Shown here: piece after piece, positions 26,387 to 35,080 of the stretch | Position numbering within the stretch: position 1 is the stretch's first letter | Layout of the letters: each line of letters starts with the position of its first letter | Source: Planctomycetia bacterium | Lineage (GTDB): Bacteria; Planctomycetota; GCA-002687715 | Reading direction: 5' to 3' | DNA: 64,000 nt | Assembly: GCA_005790545.1 (NCBI GenBank) | Contig: SXUL01000086.1 | Coordinates: 31,177-95,176 of the forward strand | Program-made: the position numbers and the translations under genes | The notes under the pieces: generated by a model | Databases searched by the model: none | What the model was told of the DNA's origin: nothing | What the model saw: the letters and a program-made list of their open reading frames with translations, nothing else

Positions 26387-27277
26387 ATGATCCGCATCCA
26401 ATCCATTGTCCGCACGACAGGGTTCGTGCTCGCAGCGCTGGCGAGCAGCGTTGCTTTCACGTCAGGTCCTCCGGCCGGTTTCACCGGTGGCGGAGGCGAG
26501 TCGAGTTGCGTCGCGTGTCACTCGGGAGGCACGGTCAACAGTGGGCCTGCGGTCTTCGTGACCGGTGGCGCCGCGAGTGTCGCCTTCACAGGCTCGGCAC
26601 TGGTCACGGCGGCGTTCACCACCACACCGAGCATCAAGCACGGGTTCCAGTTCTGTGTGCGTGATTCCGCCAACGCTCTCGTGTCCGGCTGGTCGGTGAA
26701 CAACACCACGGTGCAGAAGACCGGCAGCTTCCATGTGAACCACCTGGCTGCAGGAACCTCGCTGACGGGTTGGAATGCGACCCTTGCTCCCAGCGCACTG
26801 CCTGCCGGTCCTCTTTCCGTTTACGCCGCAGGGAATCAGACGAACAACAACAATGCTCCGAGCGGGGACCTCATCTACACGACGAGCCACAAGATCTACC
26901 AAGCCGGTCTCAGTGCTGCGGCCAGTTGGCCGCTCGGGTCGCTGCAGACGTTGAGCCTCTCGGCACCGACGCGTCCGAGTGACAGCTATGTGCTCGCGCT
27001 TTCAGAGCTCTCGGGCAGCACGAGCCTTGGCGGCGTGTTCACGGTGCCGGTGAATCTGGCAGGCATGTTCACGCCGCTCGCATGGGACCCGGCCTTCAGT
27101 CCCTTCTTCATGAACTTCATCGGGACGCTGGATGTGGCTGGCAGCGCCAGCGCGGCCATGTTCATCCCGGCTTTGCCAGTGCTCAGCGGGATGACGATGC
27201 ACTTCGCCTACGCGACGGTGAATCCGTCCACACTGGCCGTGACGGAGGTCTCCAACGCTGTGGACCGCACGCTCTGA
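26387..27277 (+). CDS. Secreted choice-of-anchor V domain protein with CxxCH
   Basis: A 296-residue exported protein. The start at 26387 gives a signal peptide (TTGFVLAALASSVAFTSG); a GTG 18 nt upstream is also in frame but less likely. Next comes GGGGESSCVACHSGGTVNSG, the cysteine/histidine pattern typical of choice-of-anchor V proteins, which could bind one c-type haem. The rest is a beta-sandwich with long Ser/Thr/Asn-rich strands. The C-terminal stretch FIPALPVLSGMTMH resembles segments in the other secreted proteins here. Role unknown; haem attachment is a motif-based guess, since in this family the CxxCH may instead bind metal. Confidence 0.8.
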   Translation: MIRIQSIVRTTGFVLAALASSVAFTSGPPAGFTGGGGESSCVACHSGGTVNSGPAVFVTGGAASVAFTGSALVTAAFTTTPSIKHGFQFCVRDSANALVSGWSVNNTTVQKTGSFHVNHLAAGTSLTGWNATLAPSALPAGPLSVYAAGNQTNNNNAPSGDLIYTTSHKIYQAGLSAAASWPLGSLQTLSLSAPTRPSDSYVLALSELSGSTSLGGVFTVPVNLAGMFTPLAWDPAFSPFFMNFIGTLDVAGSASAAMFIPALPVLSGMTMHFAYATVNPSTLAVTEVSNAVDRTL

Positions 27278-27294
27278 GCCTGCTGCTCGCGCGC

Positions 27295-28218
27295 TCAGAT
27301 GAGCGCGGCGCAGCGGGGCGGGACATCCGCCGGGCCGGGGTTCTTGGCGAGGCGGATGGTCAGGTCGGCCATCTTCGAGACGACCCAGGTGAAGGTCTCT
27401 GGCGTCAGGCTGTTGGCATCGAAGTCCGGTGAGGTATTCATGAAATCGATGGCGTAGGGCACACCATCCCGGATGGCGAATTCCACGGTGTTCATGTCGT
27501 AGCCGAGAGCTTCGTTGAGCAGCTCGCCTTGCCGGAGCATCAGCGCCTCGAGATCCGCGCCATAGTTGAAGTGAGCCTTCGAGTAGCGCTCGTGGTGCGG
27601 CATGTCCGGGTTCCACGGCGCGATCTTGATGTCCTTCTTGCCGATGCAGACGAGGCGCGCGTACGCATCCCAAGTGATGCCTTCCTGCAGCATCATGAGC
27701 GTCTGACCGCTCTTGTTGTAGTTGTGCAGGAGTTCGTCCATGTTCGAGCACTTGAAGACGGATTTCCAGCCTCCGCCGTGAGTGGGCTTGAGGTAGCAGG
27801 GCCAGCCGCTGAAGGAGGCGACTTCCTCCCAGTTCACCAGCAGCATGTTGGTGAGACTCTCGGGAGAGATGTCCTCCACGTACGCGCGCTGTGGCAGCAC
27901 CATCGAGCGCGGCACGGCGATGCCGAGCTTGGCCGCGAGGCAGGTGCCGAAGTACTTGTCATCCGCGAGGCGCCAGAACGGATTGTTGATGATGCGCGCG
28001 CCCTCGAGGGCCTGCTGCTTCAACCACGTCTGATAGAAGGGCACCTCGTGGCTGATGCGGTCCACGATCACGTCGTACTGCCGCGTGTTGGCTGTGGAAC
28101 CAAACGCAATGCGTGCTTCTTCTGCGACGACGCCGGTGTTACGTCGATTGACCTCGGCGATGAAAGCGGCGGGGAAAGTGCGTTCACGGCCGTGCAGGAT
28201 GGCGATGCGCTGAGTCAT
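27295..28218 (-). CDS. ATP-grasp ligase-like protein
   Basis: A 307-residue cytoplasmic ATP-grasp enzyme that probably forms an amide or thioester bond through an acyl-phosphate; the substrate is unknown. The central part shows the ATP-binding lysine region CYLKPTHGGGWKSVFKC, LMMLQEGITWDAYARLVCIG, and the metal-binding end NTVEFAIRDGVPYAIDFMNTSPD. An N-terminal pre-ATP-grasp Rossmann-like region runs from RIAILHGRERTFPAAFI. An AAGGAAA ribosome site precedes ATG at 28218 and a TAAGGT box lies 19 nt upstream. It stands alone and convergent with the choice-of-anchor V gene. A RimK-like or carboxylate-amine ligase role is possible. Confidence 0.82.
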   Translation of the reverse strand: MTQRIAILHGRERTFPAAFIAEVNRRNTGVVAEEARIAFGSTANTRQYDVIVDRISHEVPFYQTWLKQQALEGARIINNPFWRLADDKYFGTCLAAKLGIAVPRSMVLPQRAYVEDISPESLTNMLLVNWEEVASFSGWPCYLKPTHGGGWKSVFKCSNMDELLHNYNKSGQTLMMLQEGITWDAYARLVCIGKKDIKIAPWNPDMPHHERYSKAHFNYGADLEALMLRQGELLNEALGYDMNTVEFAIRDGVPYAIDFMNTSPDFDANSLTPETFTWVVSKMADLTIRLAKNPGPADVPPRCAALI

Positions 28219-28292
28219 GGGGTTTCCTTCGGCGCGGACCTTAGCACTCCGGCTTATGCTCGCGGGGCCGGCAGGCCCGGCAGGAGTTGATG

Positions 28293-31055
28293 ATGCTCAT
28301 GCGCACGCTGGTGCTCTTCATGCTCGTGGCTCAGCTCTTCGCTCAGGAACCACTGCGGCCATGGACGCCTGAAGATTTCTCGGGGCTTGTCACGGTGGAG
28401 GGCGCCGAACTCTCCGCCGATGGACGGCTGGCACTCTTCGAGATCAGCCGCCCCGATGTGAAGCAGGACCTCCGACGCACGAGTCTGCATCTCTCGCGTG
28501 ATGCGGAAGAGCCACGCCAGATTCTCTTCTCCCATGAAAGCTGCGGCGGCGGGCACATTGCGCCGGATGGCTCTGCCATCTCATTCCTCTCACAGCGGAT
28601 GCCCGCAGCAGGTCAGGGGCCGGAGGATGCCGAGGATGCGGACACGGACGAGGAGCGTCCGGACCAACTCTGGTTGCTCCGCCTCGATGGAGGCGAGCCC
28701 CGATGTCTCTCTTCGTTCCCGCTGGGTGTCAGTCGCGCTGAATGGGCGGGTCCTCGAGCACTGCTTGTCGTGGCCCGCGAGCGGAGAAGTGCGCGCGAAG
28801 TGGAAGAGAAAGAGGCCCAAGATGAATCGGTGGTCGTGGAAGGCGCATCCGAGTGGGCCGCTGCATCCGAGCATGTGTTCCGGATCGAACTCGATGCGGA
28901 CTTCGTTGTGTCGAAGATCAGGCGCCTCACGGATCAACCGGGACGGATTGCCGGTCTGGAAGTCGCCCCTGACGGTTCGCGTGCAGTGCTGGTGCGCATC
29001 ACTTCTCCTCAGCATGAGGTGGATGAACGCGATCCGCCTGTGGTGACTCTGCTCGACACCAGCACCGGTGCGGAGCTGACGCTCTTCGCCGAGCGCAAGA
29101 ACAGGCCGCTCGAATTCTCGTGGCAGCCGGACAGCCGTGCTTTCTTCGCGCTCATGCCGCGTTCGACCGAGGATGGCGCCAGCACCGCGGCAGTGCTGGA
29201 TCTCGTGCGCTGGCAGGACCGCAAGGTCGAAGCCCTCGATCTCGGCTGGGAGGCTGGCGCACAACCAGGATCACTCGCAGCCCTGAATGATGGTTGTCTC
29301 GTGATCCTCATGCGCGGCTGTGTTCCGCGTCCCGTGCGTGTGCGCCATGGTCTCGCGACCGCGTTGGTGGAGGATCTGGGCGCGGAGGTGCCGGGGCACA
29401 TTCATCATTGGGTGCGTGCGCGGGATGCGTCGCGCGTGATGTTTGTCGAGGGCACGGCCATGCAGCCGGATCGGTGGCATGTGGCAGAACTCGGCGCATC
29501 AACATTGAGCGCAGCGCGACTGGTCTTTGAACCGCACTCGGAACTCACGCAGCGCCGCTTCGCGGACGCGCGCGTGATCCAGTGGATCGGCGCCGCAAAG
29601 GAAGGCGTGGAAGGCATCCTCTTCTCGCCTCCGGATGCCGGCACGAAGCCGCTGCCTCTCATCGTCATGCCCCACGGCGGCCCCTTCGCTCTCGATTACG
29701 ACCGTTTCGAGGAAGGCTACGCCTACGCGCCGCAGCTCTATTGCCAGCGCGGAGCGCGCGTGCTCTACGTGAACTACCACGGTTCGTCGGGCTACGGACT
29801 CGCGTTTGGTGAGTCCATTCGCGGGCGCAATTACGAATTGGAGTTGGAGGACATCCTCGCGGGCGTCGAGGCGCTCGTGCAGGACGGGCTCGTGGATGCG
29901 AACGCTCTTGCCGTGGGCGGCTGGAGCAACGGCGCCATTCTTGCGACGGCGCTTGTGAGCATGGCCGATGTGTTCGCGCCGCGCTTCCACCTCCGCTTCA
30001 AGGCCTGCATCGACGGTGCGGGGGATGTGAACTGGACCAGCGATTACGGCAACTGCGCCTTCGGGCCGGTCTTCGATGACTTCTACATGGGCGGGCCACC
30101 GTGGAAGCGCGCTGCCGACTACATCAGGAAGTCGCCGCTGTTCCACGTGGAGAAGGTGACCACACCGACGCTCATCTTCTTCGGCACGGAAGACACATCC
30201 GTTCCCACGGAACAGGGCCATGAATGGCATCGCGCTCTGCAGCAGCTCGGCAAGGCACCGGTGCGCTTCATCCTGTTTCCCGGCGAGGAACACGGGCTCA
30301 GAAAGCCGAACTCTCAACTCAGGAAACTGCGCGAGGAAATGGTCTGGATGGAGCGCCACTTCTTTGGTGCGGCCGTCGACAGCCCACCGCTCGCGAAGGG
30401 CTCGCCGCTGGAGTTGTTGCTCGCGCAGCAAGGGCGCGCGAGCAGCGTCCTCGGCCTGCCTATGCAGGGCGTGCTTGCTCCCGAGACAGTGTCGTACGAG
30501 GGCCTCGCTGTAGGCGTGCATGAAGTCACTCTCGCACAGTGGCAGTCGGTCTTCCCGGACCGGCAGATTCCGCCGGGGCGCGAGAATTGGCCCGTGACGG
30601 GCATCACGGAAGAGGAGGCCATGGAATACGCCGCGCGCCTCACGCAGCGCACAGGGACAGCTTGGCGGCTGCTCACGTTGGATGAACAGGAAGCGCTCCC
30701 GCGCGGGCCGGATGAGAACAACCTCGCCTGGTGGGCAGGCTTCGAACCCGCACCCGCGGAAGCACGTGCGCTGAGAGAACGCATCGAGGCGCTGCCGGAA
30801 CGCGGAGCCCCCCCGCTCCTCGAAGCGGCGGGTTCACGCCGCGGCGGTGTGTTCCACACAGCGTCCAAGCCCGCGCTCATTCATGATGCGGGCGGCAATG
30901 CTCAGGAATGGTGCCTCGCGGCCGACGGAGGCACCTGCCTCGCTGGTGCGAGCGCCGTCACCGTGCTGGACATCACCGGTCAGGCCGAGATCGCTCCGTT
31001 GCGCTGGACGGGCCTCCGCGTGGCCATGGCCGGGCCCCCAGCGCAACCGCGCTGA
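28293..31055 (+). CDS. Fusion: secreted S9 prolyl oligopeptidase and formylglycine-generating-enzyme-like domain
   Basis: A 920-residue exported protein. AGGAG six nt before 28293 picks this ATG among several; the signal peptide is MRTLVLFMLVAQLFAQ. Residues about 25-430 form a beta-propeller. An alpha/beta hydrolase follows with GGWSNG (Ser545), FFGTEDTS (Asp634) and GEEHGLRK (His667), a complete S9 triad. From about 735 to the end is a SUMF1/FGE-like domain (VGVHEVTLAQW, WRLLTLDEQEALP, GGNAQEWCLA, GLRVAMAG). This tail is short (about 185 residues) and the FGE cysteine pair is not evident, so it is probably a binding rather than oxidase module. Fusions of these two domains are unusual. It stands alone; a strong hairpin follows the stop. 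Confidence 0.88.
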   Translation: MLMRTLVLFMLVAQLFAQEPLRPWTPEDFSGLVTVEGAELSADGRLALFEISRPDVKQDLRRTSLHLSRDAEEPRQILFSHESCGGGHIAPDGSAISFLSQRMPAAGQGPEDAEDADTDEERPDQLWLLRLDGGEPRCLSSFPLGVSRAEWAGPRALLVVARERRSAREVEEKEAQDESVVVEGASEWAAASEHVFRIELDADFVVSKIRRLTDQPGRIAGLEVAPDGSRAVLVRITSPQHEVDERDPPVVTLLDTSTGAELTLFAERKNRPLEFSWQPDSRAFFALMPRSTEDGASTAAVLDLVRWQDRKVEALDLGWEAGAQPGSLAALNDGCLVILMRGCVPRPVRVRHGLATALVEDLGAEVPGHIHHWVRARDASRVMFVEGTAMQPDRWHVAELGASTLSAARLVFEPHSELTQRRFADARVIQWIGAAKEGVEGILFSPPDAGTKPLPLIVMPHGGPFALDYDRFEEGYAYAPQLYCQRGARVLYVNYHGSSGYGLAFGESIRGRNYELELEDILAGVEALVQDGLVDANALAVGGWSNGAILATALVSMADVFAPRFHLRFKACIDGAGDVNWTSDYGNCAFGPVFDDFYMGGPPWKRAADYIRKSPLFHVEKVTTPTLIFFGTEDTSVPTEQGHEWHRALQQLGKAPVRFILFPGEEHGLRKPNSQLRKLREEMVWMERHFFGAAVDSPPLAKGSPLELLLAQQGRASSVLGLPMQGVLAPETVSYEGLAVGVHEVTLAQWQSVFPDRQIPPGRENWPVTGITEEEAMEYAARLTQRTGTAWRLLTLDEQEALPRGPDENNLAWWAGFEPAPAEARALRERIEALPERGAPPLLEAAGSRRGGVFHTASKPALIHDAGGNAQEWCLAADGGTCLAGASAVTVLDITGQAEIAPLRWTGLRVAMAGPPAQPR

Positions 31056-31060
31056 GCCGA

Positions 31061-31085
31061 AGCGCGCAGGAACGACCTGCGCGCT
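31061..31085. terminator. Strong hairpin after the S9 fusion gene
   Basis: AGCGCGCAGG and CCTGCGCGCT form a perfect 10-bp stem with loop AACGA, starting 6 nt after the stop codon. No T-run follows, so it may act as a stem-only terminator or mRNA-stabilising structure. It separates this gene from the convergent pseudogene. Confidence 0.5.
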
Positions 31086-31221
31086 ACAGATCCCCGTGCT
31101 GTGCCCAGGCGCCCACGCAGTGATCCCGCTTCGCAGAGCCGCTTGGATGCACTTGAGAACTTTGCCCAACGGGACTCAACGTGTAGCGAGCGCACACTTG
31201 TTCTGGCGAGTTGGCTGGTGC

Positions 31222-32856
31222 TCAATTGCAAGTGAATGCCGCTGGCACGAATCCACTGACGCCACCCGGGTTGGTGATGGAGACCCACAGGGTTGTGATC
31301 GTTCCCGCTGCATGTGGTGGTGCAGTGCAGGTCAGCAGTCCTGAATTCTGGAAGGTCACAGCAGTCGCGGCTGAGAACCCGAACATCACCGCAGCCGATG
31401 GGTGAAAATTGGCTCCACGTTTGGAAACGACGGTGCCCCCGGCAGCAGGTCCACTATTCGGAGTCACAGAACTGATCGATGGCGCAAGCCACGTGAACTG
31501 GCCGCTCCATGTTCCTGCCGTGGTGCCTGGATTGGTGACGACGACGCGACCGGTTCCGGCGGCATGCTCAGGTGCCGTGAGGTAATGACCCATTGATCCA
31601 AGACAGCGACATTTGCGGCAGCATCGCCGCCGATGGTCACCGTTGCACCCGGCATGAAACCATCACCAAAGATGGCCAGAGCTTCTCCGCAACTGGTGAG
31701 AGCCGTCGCTGGGAGGACCGAGTTGACTACGGCAACCGACGACACCAGCTGCGTGTCAACGGGGAGCGTGGTGGCCGCCAGCGGCGCCGAACTCGTTGGA
31801 TTCGGCCTGAGAGCTGCCCCAGTGAGGGTGATCCCGACCAAGCCAGTCACGTGCGGTACCACGCCCAGCCCAGGCAGCGATGTCACCGGGAGGCTCCCTG
31901 TCATGCGGAGATCGAACGCGTAGAGCGCGCCGGACGCTATTCCCATGAAGCAGCCCACATCCCAGGAGAGAGTGCTCCCAATGACGCTTGTCGATGGCGC
32001 GGTGGCATCCAAGCCCGTCATGGAGAGGCCCGGGACAAATTGCGGTATGGACTGTGAGGAGTCGATCCCGAGGCCCAGCTGGCCATCGGTGTTCTGGCCC
32101 CATCTCTTGACACGTCCGTTCCCGAGGACGGCGCTGGAAGAATATGAGTTCGGGCCACCCGCGCTGAGCGTGAGCACATTGCTCAGAGTGGTTGGCGGAA
32201 TGAGCTGAGGAGCGGCCGACATATTGACGGATCCCCCGAAGCCTGGCTGCCCGACGGTGTTGCTGCCCCAAGCCTTGATGGTGCCATCGAGTGGTTCGCG
32301 CCTGCTGCAATGGCCACTACATCGCTCAAGGAGGACTGGGAAATGAGCGATGGAAATTGTTGGTTGATCGCGTTGTTGATTCCCAACTGCCCATTATCGT
32401 TCTTGCCCCAAGTCTTCACCATTCCGATTCCGAGCAAAGCAAGGCTGTGGTTTTGACCGGCCGCTATGGCAACGACGCCACCAAGGTTTGCTGGCGGGAT
32501 GAGTTGTGGCGTTGATTGATCAGTTGTGTGACCCAGTCCCAATTGGCCTAAAGAGTTGGTGCCCCAAGATACCACAAGGTCTGCAGTGTGGAGAAGCTTG
32601 TGTTGCCTCCCAATCCACGCGCGCCATTACTGTTGTTGCCACAAGACTGAATCTGACCAGTGGGGAGCACCACCAGCATGAAGTTGCTTCCCATTGCGAT
32701 GCGGTTTGTGAGGTGTGGTGTCTGCGCCGAGACCGGCGCGACCAGAAAGTTGAGCAAGAATAGTGCCGCGAAGGTGAGCCATGAATTGCGCGCCCCTCTA
32801 GCGCTGCGGATTGGCACCAGACCATTGGCCAACTTGAGACTCGAGACTCGAATCAT
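31222..32856 (-). pseudogene. Frameshifted secreted RCC1-repeat and IPT/TIG-domain protein
   Basis: Remnant of one secreted beta-propeller protein now split over three frames. A good CAGGAG ribosome site and ATG at 32856 start a signal peptide (TFAALFLLNFLVAPVSAQ) and the first RCC1 blade (GNNSNGARGLGG). The frame then stops at 32548, while the next frame continues with VVSWGTNSLGQLGLG and a full blade. A second shift near 32285 joins NHS to DGTIKAWGSN, losing the usual LALL linker. A third near 31550 falls inside a TIG domain (GEALAIFGDGFMPGATVTIGG, then PEHAAG, then NSGPAAGGTVV). All three shifts equal net losses of 3n+1 bases, and the first two also lack repeat residues, so real decay is more likely than three reading errors. 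Base composition is less GC-rich than neighbours. Confidence 0.8.
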
Positions 32857-33111
32857 GATTCGTACTCCTGCTGTTCTGAAACGGCTTGCGCACGACCGCT
32901 CTGAAGACACTCGCGCGTCAGCGTGCTACGTGTCATGCATACTATGCACGTGGCCTGAGATGCGTGCAGAAGAAGCACTCAACAGCAGGCGCAGGAGTTG
33001 ACTGCGGTCGATCCATCGCGCCCTTTCAGGTGCTGACGGGTGCCTCGTGGCCGAAGCCAAACCAGATCTGCCCGGCCCGCCACGTCTCCGGTGATCGCGT
33101 TGGCCGGGCGT

Positions 33112-34236
33112 TCAGCGGCGGCGGAGGAAGAGGACGGATTCTCTTGGCGCGACATGGGTGAGGGCGCCGAGGCTGCGGCCGGATTCACGCAGTGCGCGCG
33201 CGACGATGATCTTCTCCACGCGGAAGCCGCGCTCTTCCGCGAGAGCGGCCGCCACGAGATCGCTCGGCACATAGACGCGTTGGTGATCCGTGCCTGCAAT
33301 GTTGAACCAGCAGGGCGCCTTGGGCTTCATGACGCGCGCGAGTTCATCGAGAACACGAGCAAGATCGGTGAAGTAGCTCGCGAGTTGGCGTGCGCGAGCG
33401 GGCCCGGAGCGTTCGAACGCCTCGCGTGAGATCTCATCAATCACTGGATGGAGTGCCGTGCCGCCGCGCGAGGCAGCGATGTTGCGCGAGGCACGCAATT
33501 GCGAGCGCCGCTGGCGCCCCTTGCCACCGTCTTCATGCAAGCGCTGGATGCGCTCGTTGATGCGCGTGTAGTCATAGCGGCTCAAGTACGGCGGGCTGGT
33601 GAGCACTCCCGCGATGGACCCTTCTGCCAGCGGCAACGCGCGGGCGTCCGCAGCGAGGACCAGAGCGCGGCCTGACAATGTTGTGCCAGAATCTTCACGC
33701 ATGAGATCCAGCAGCGAGCGCACGTCGGGCGCTACCCCGTCCTTCTGCCGGCCCTCACCGTCCACCGTGCGCGCAGCCGCACACAGCACCGCTGCCTTGT
33801 GCCCGGGATGCGTCGCTTCGCGCATGAGCTGTGCGTGATCACGCAGGGGATCGAGCCCTTCCCAGTCGGGTATGGCTCCGAGCATGCGCGCGCTGGTGAG
33901 GAAGGCGAGCGCGGAAAGCACTTCCACCGCGATGGCATCGCGGCCGCTCCGAGCACATTCGATGGCGACAGTGCCGCTGCCGCTGAAGGGATCGAGAACC
34001 GGGCCGTCGGGCAGACGTGCTTCGGTGAGAAAGCGTCGCACGAACTCGGGTGCGAAACCCTGACGATAGCGAAACCAGCGATGGAAGGGTTCAGCGCGCG
34101 CGCCGTGCGCGGTAATGAGCGGCACGAAATCGGCATCCTCGAAGAGCAGATCGTCGAAGCGTTCCTCAAGCTCCACGCGGACGGCAGCGGCGGCCTTCTG
34201 ATGGGCGCGTACGGCACCCTTGCGTTGGCGTGGCAT
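33112..34236 (-). CDS. Orphan DNA methyltransferase (N4/N6 type)
   Basis: A 374-residue SAM-dependent amino-methyltransferase. The SAM-binding motif LDPFSGSGTVAIE is at 81-93 and the catalytic TSPPYLSRYDY at 213-223, so motif I comes before motif IV with a long helical insert between, an order unlike the common beta-class. A C-terminal part (APCWFNIAGTDHQRVYVPSD) may bind the base or fold on the core. The start at 34236 lies 1 nt after the Lgt stop with GGAAGG upstream, so the two genes are coupled. No restriction endonuclease is nearby, suggesting a regulatory or housekeeping mark; a tRNA/rRNA methylase is the alternative. Confidence 0.82.
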   Translation of the reverse strand: MPRQRKGAVRAHQKAAAAVRVELEERFDDLLFEDADFVPLITAHGARAEPFHRWFRYRQGFAPEFVRRFLTEARLPDGPVLDPFSGSGTVAIECARSGRDAIAVEVLSALAFLTSARMLGAIPDWEGLDPLRDHAQLMREATHPGHKAAVLCAAARTVDGEGRQKDGVAPDVRSLLDLMREDSGTTLSGRALVLAADARALPLAEGSIAGVLTSPPYLSRYDYTRINERIQRLHEDGGKGRQRRSQLRASRNIAASRGGTALHPVIDEISREAFERSGPARARQLASYFTDLARVLDELARVMKPKAPCWFNIAGTDHQRVYVPSDLVAAALAEERGFRVEKIIVARALRESGRSLGALTHVAPRESVLFLRRR

Positions 34237-34237
34237 G

Positions 34238-35023
34238 TCAGGCCTTCCTTCCGGCACGGAGCGCGCGCCGCGCGAGGAGGATGCCGAGCACCCCCATCAC
34301 GGCACCGATGGCCTGTGCCTGCGTGATTCCGGGAGGGGCCTCGCCCGGCGTTGCGGTTCGGTTGTCCCAGAGCGCACCCGGCACATCGCCGCGGAAGAAC
34401 TCGGTGGCGATGCGCGAGATGCCGGTGAGCAGAAGCGTGAGTCCGAAGAGGAACCCCGGCGCGAGGCTCCGGCGCGCGGACCAGAGCCAGAGGAACGCGA
34501 AGATGAGGAGGTTCGCCGCCGTTTCGTAGAGCTGCGTCGGGTGCACCGGCACGTCGCGGAGGCCCATGCCGCCTTCGAAGGTGACGGCCCATGCGGAATC
34601 CGTGCGGCAGCCATGGCAGCAACCTGCGAGGAAGCACCCGAGTCGACCAAAGGCGTGGGTGAAGGGCAGGAACAAGCCGAGGAGATCCTCGGCTTGCAGC
34701 AGTGGCACGCGCTTCCAGCGCAGGGCTCCGATGGTGGCGGGGATGACCAGCAGGATCGCTCCGTAGTAGACAAAGCCCGCGCCGCCGCCTCCGCCCGTGC
34801 GCTCTTCGGGTAGGGCCATCACCCACCAGAGGCCCTTGCCGCCGATGAACGCACTGAGGCCGATGACCACGAAGAGGAACGGGAAGGCCTCGATGAAGGC
34901 GCGCATGCCCGTCTGTTGCGCGCGGTGCAGCGCGAGGAACACGGCGAGCAAGACGCCGAGCCCGATCATGGCGCCATAGCCATGGATCTTCACGAAACCG
35001 AGGTCGACGAGCACCGGTGCCAC
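34238..35023 (-). CDS. lgt: Prolipoprotein diacylglyceryl transferase
   Basis: A 261-residue inner-membrane enzyme that moves diacylglycerol from phosphatidylglycerol to the lipobox cysteine of prolipoproteins. About seven hydrophobic helices are seen. Family segments are IHGYGAMIGLGVLLAVF, the signature HAFGRLGCFLAGCCHG with the conserved arginine, VHPTQLYETAANLLIFAFL and GISRIATEFFRGD. It begins with GTG at 35023. TAGGCT lies 6 nt before that GTG with no Shine-Dalgarno, which suggests a leaderless message. It is divergent from the UbiD-family gene by 57 nt and coupled to a DNA methyltransferase, an unusual partner. Confidence 0.95.
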   Translation of the reverse strand: MAPVLVDLGFVKIHGYGAMIGLGVLLAVFLALHRAQQTGMRAFIEAFPFLFVVIGLSAFIGGKGLWWVMALPEERTGGGGGAGFVYYGAILLVIPATIGALRWKRVPLLQAEDLLGLFLPFTHAFGRLGCFLAGCCHGCRTDSAWAVTFEGGMGLRDVPVHPTQLYETAANLLIFAFLWLWSARRSLAPGFLFGLTLLLTGISRIATEFFRGDVPGALWDNRTATPGEAPPGITQAQAIGAVMGVLGILLARRALRAGRKA

Positions 35024-35029
35024 GCTGCG

Positions 35030-35035
35030 AGCCTA
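35030..35035 (-). promoter_or_regulatory. -10-like TAGGCT, 6 nt before lgt
   Basis: GGGGCTAGGCT on the minus strand, then 6 nt and the GTG of lgt. The same GGGGCTAGGCTCGC string occurs before dgt on the plus strand. Confidence 0.45.
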
Positions 35036-35068
35036 GCCCCCGCCTCCATTCTCCGGAAGGCGCGCTGA

Positions 35069-35074
35069 TATGGT
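35069..35074 (+). promoter_or_regulatory. -10-like TATGGT, 6 nt before the UbiD-family gene
   Basis: TATGGT followed by 6 nt and ATG 35081, in the 57-nt divergent gap with lgt. No Shine-Dalgarno is present. Confidence 0.35.
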
Positions 35075-35080
35075 GCGCGC

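Noticed and set aside
31756..32310. Alternative minus-strand frame inside the RCC1 remnant
   Set aside because: Its translation has no RCC1 or TIG pattern; the neighbouring frames do.
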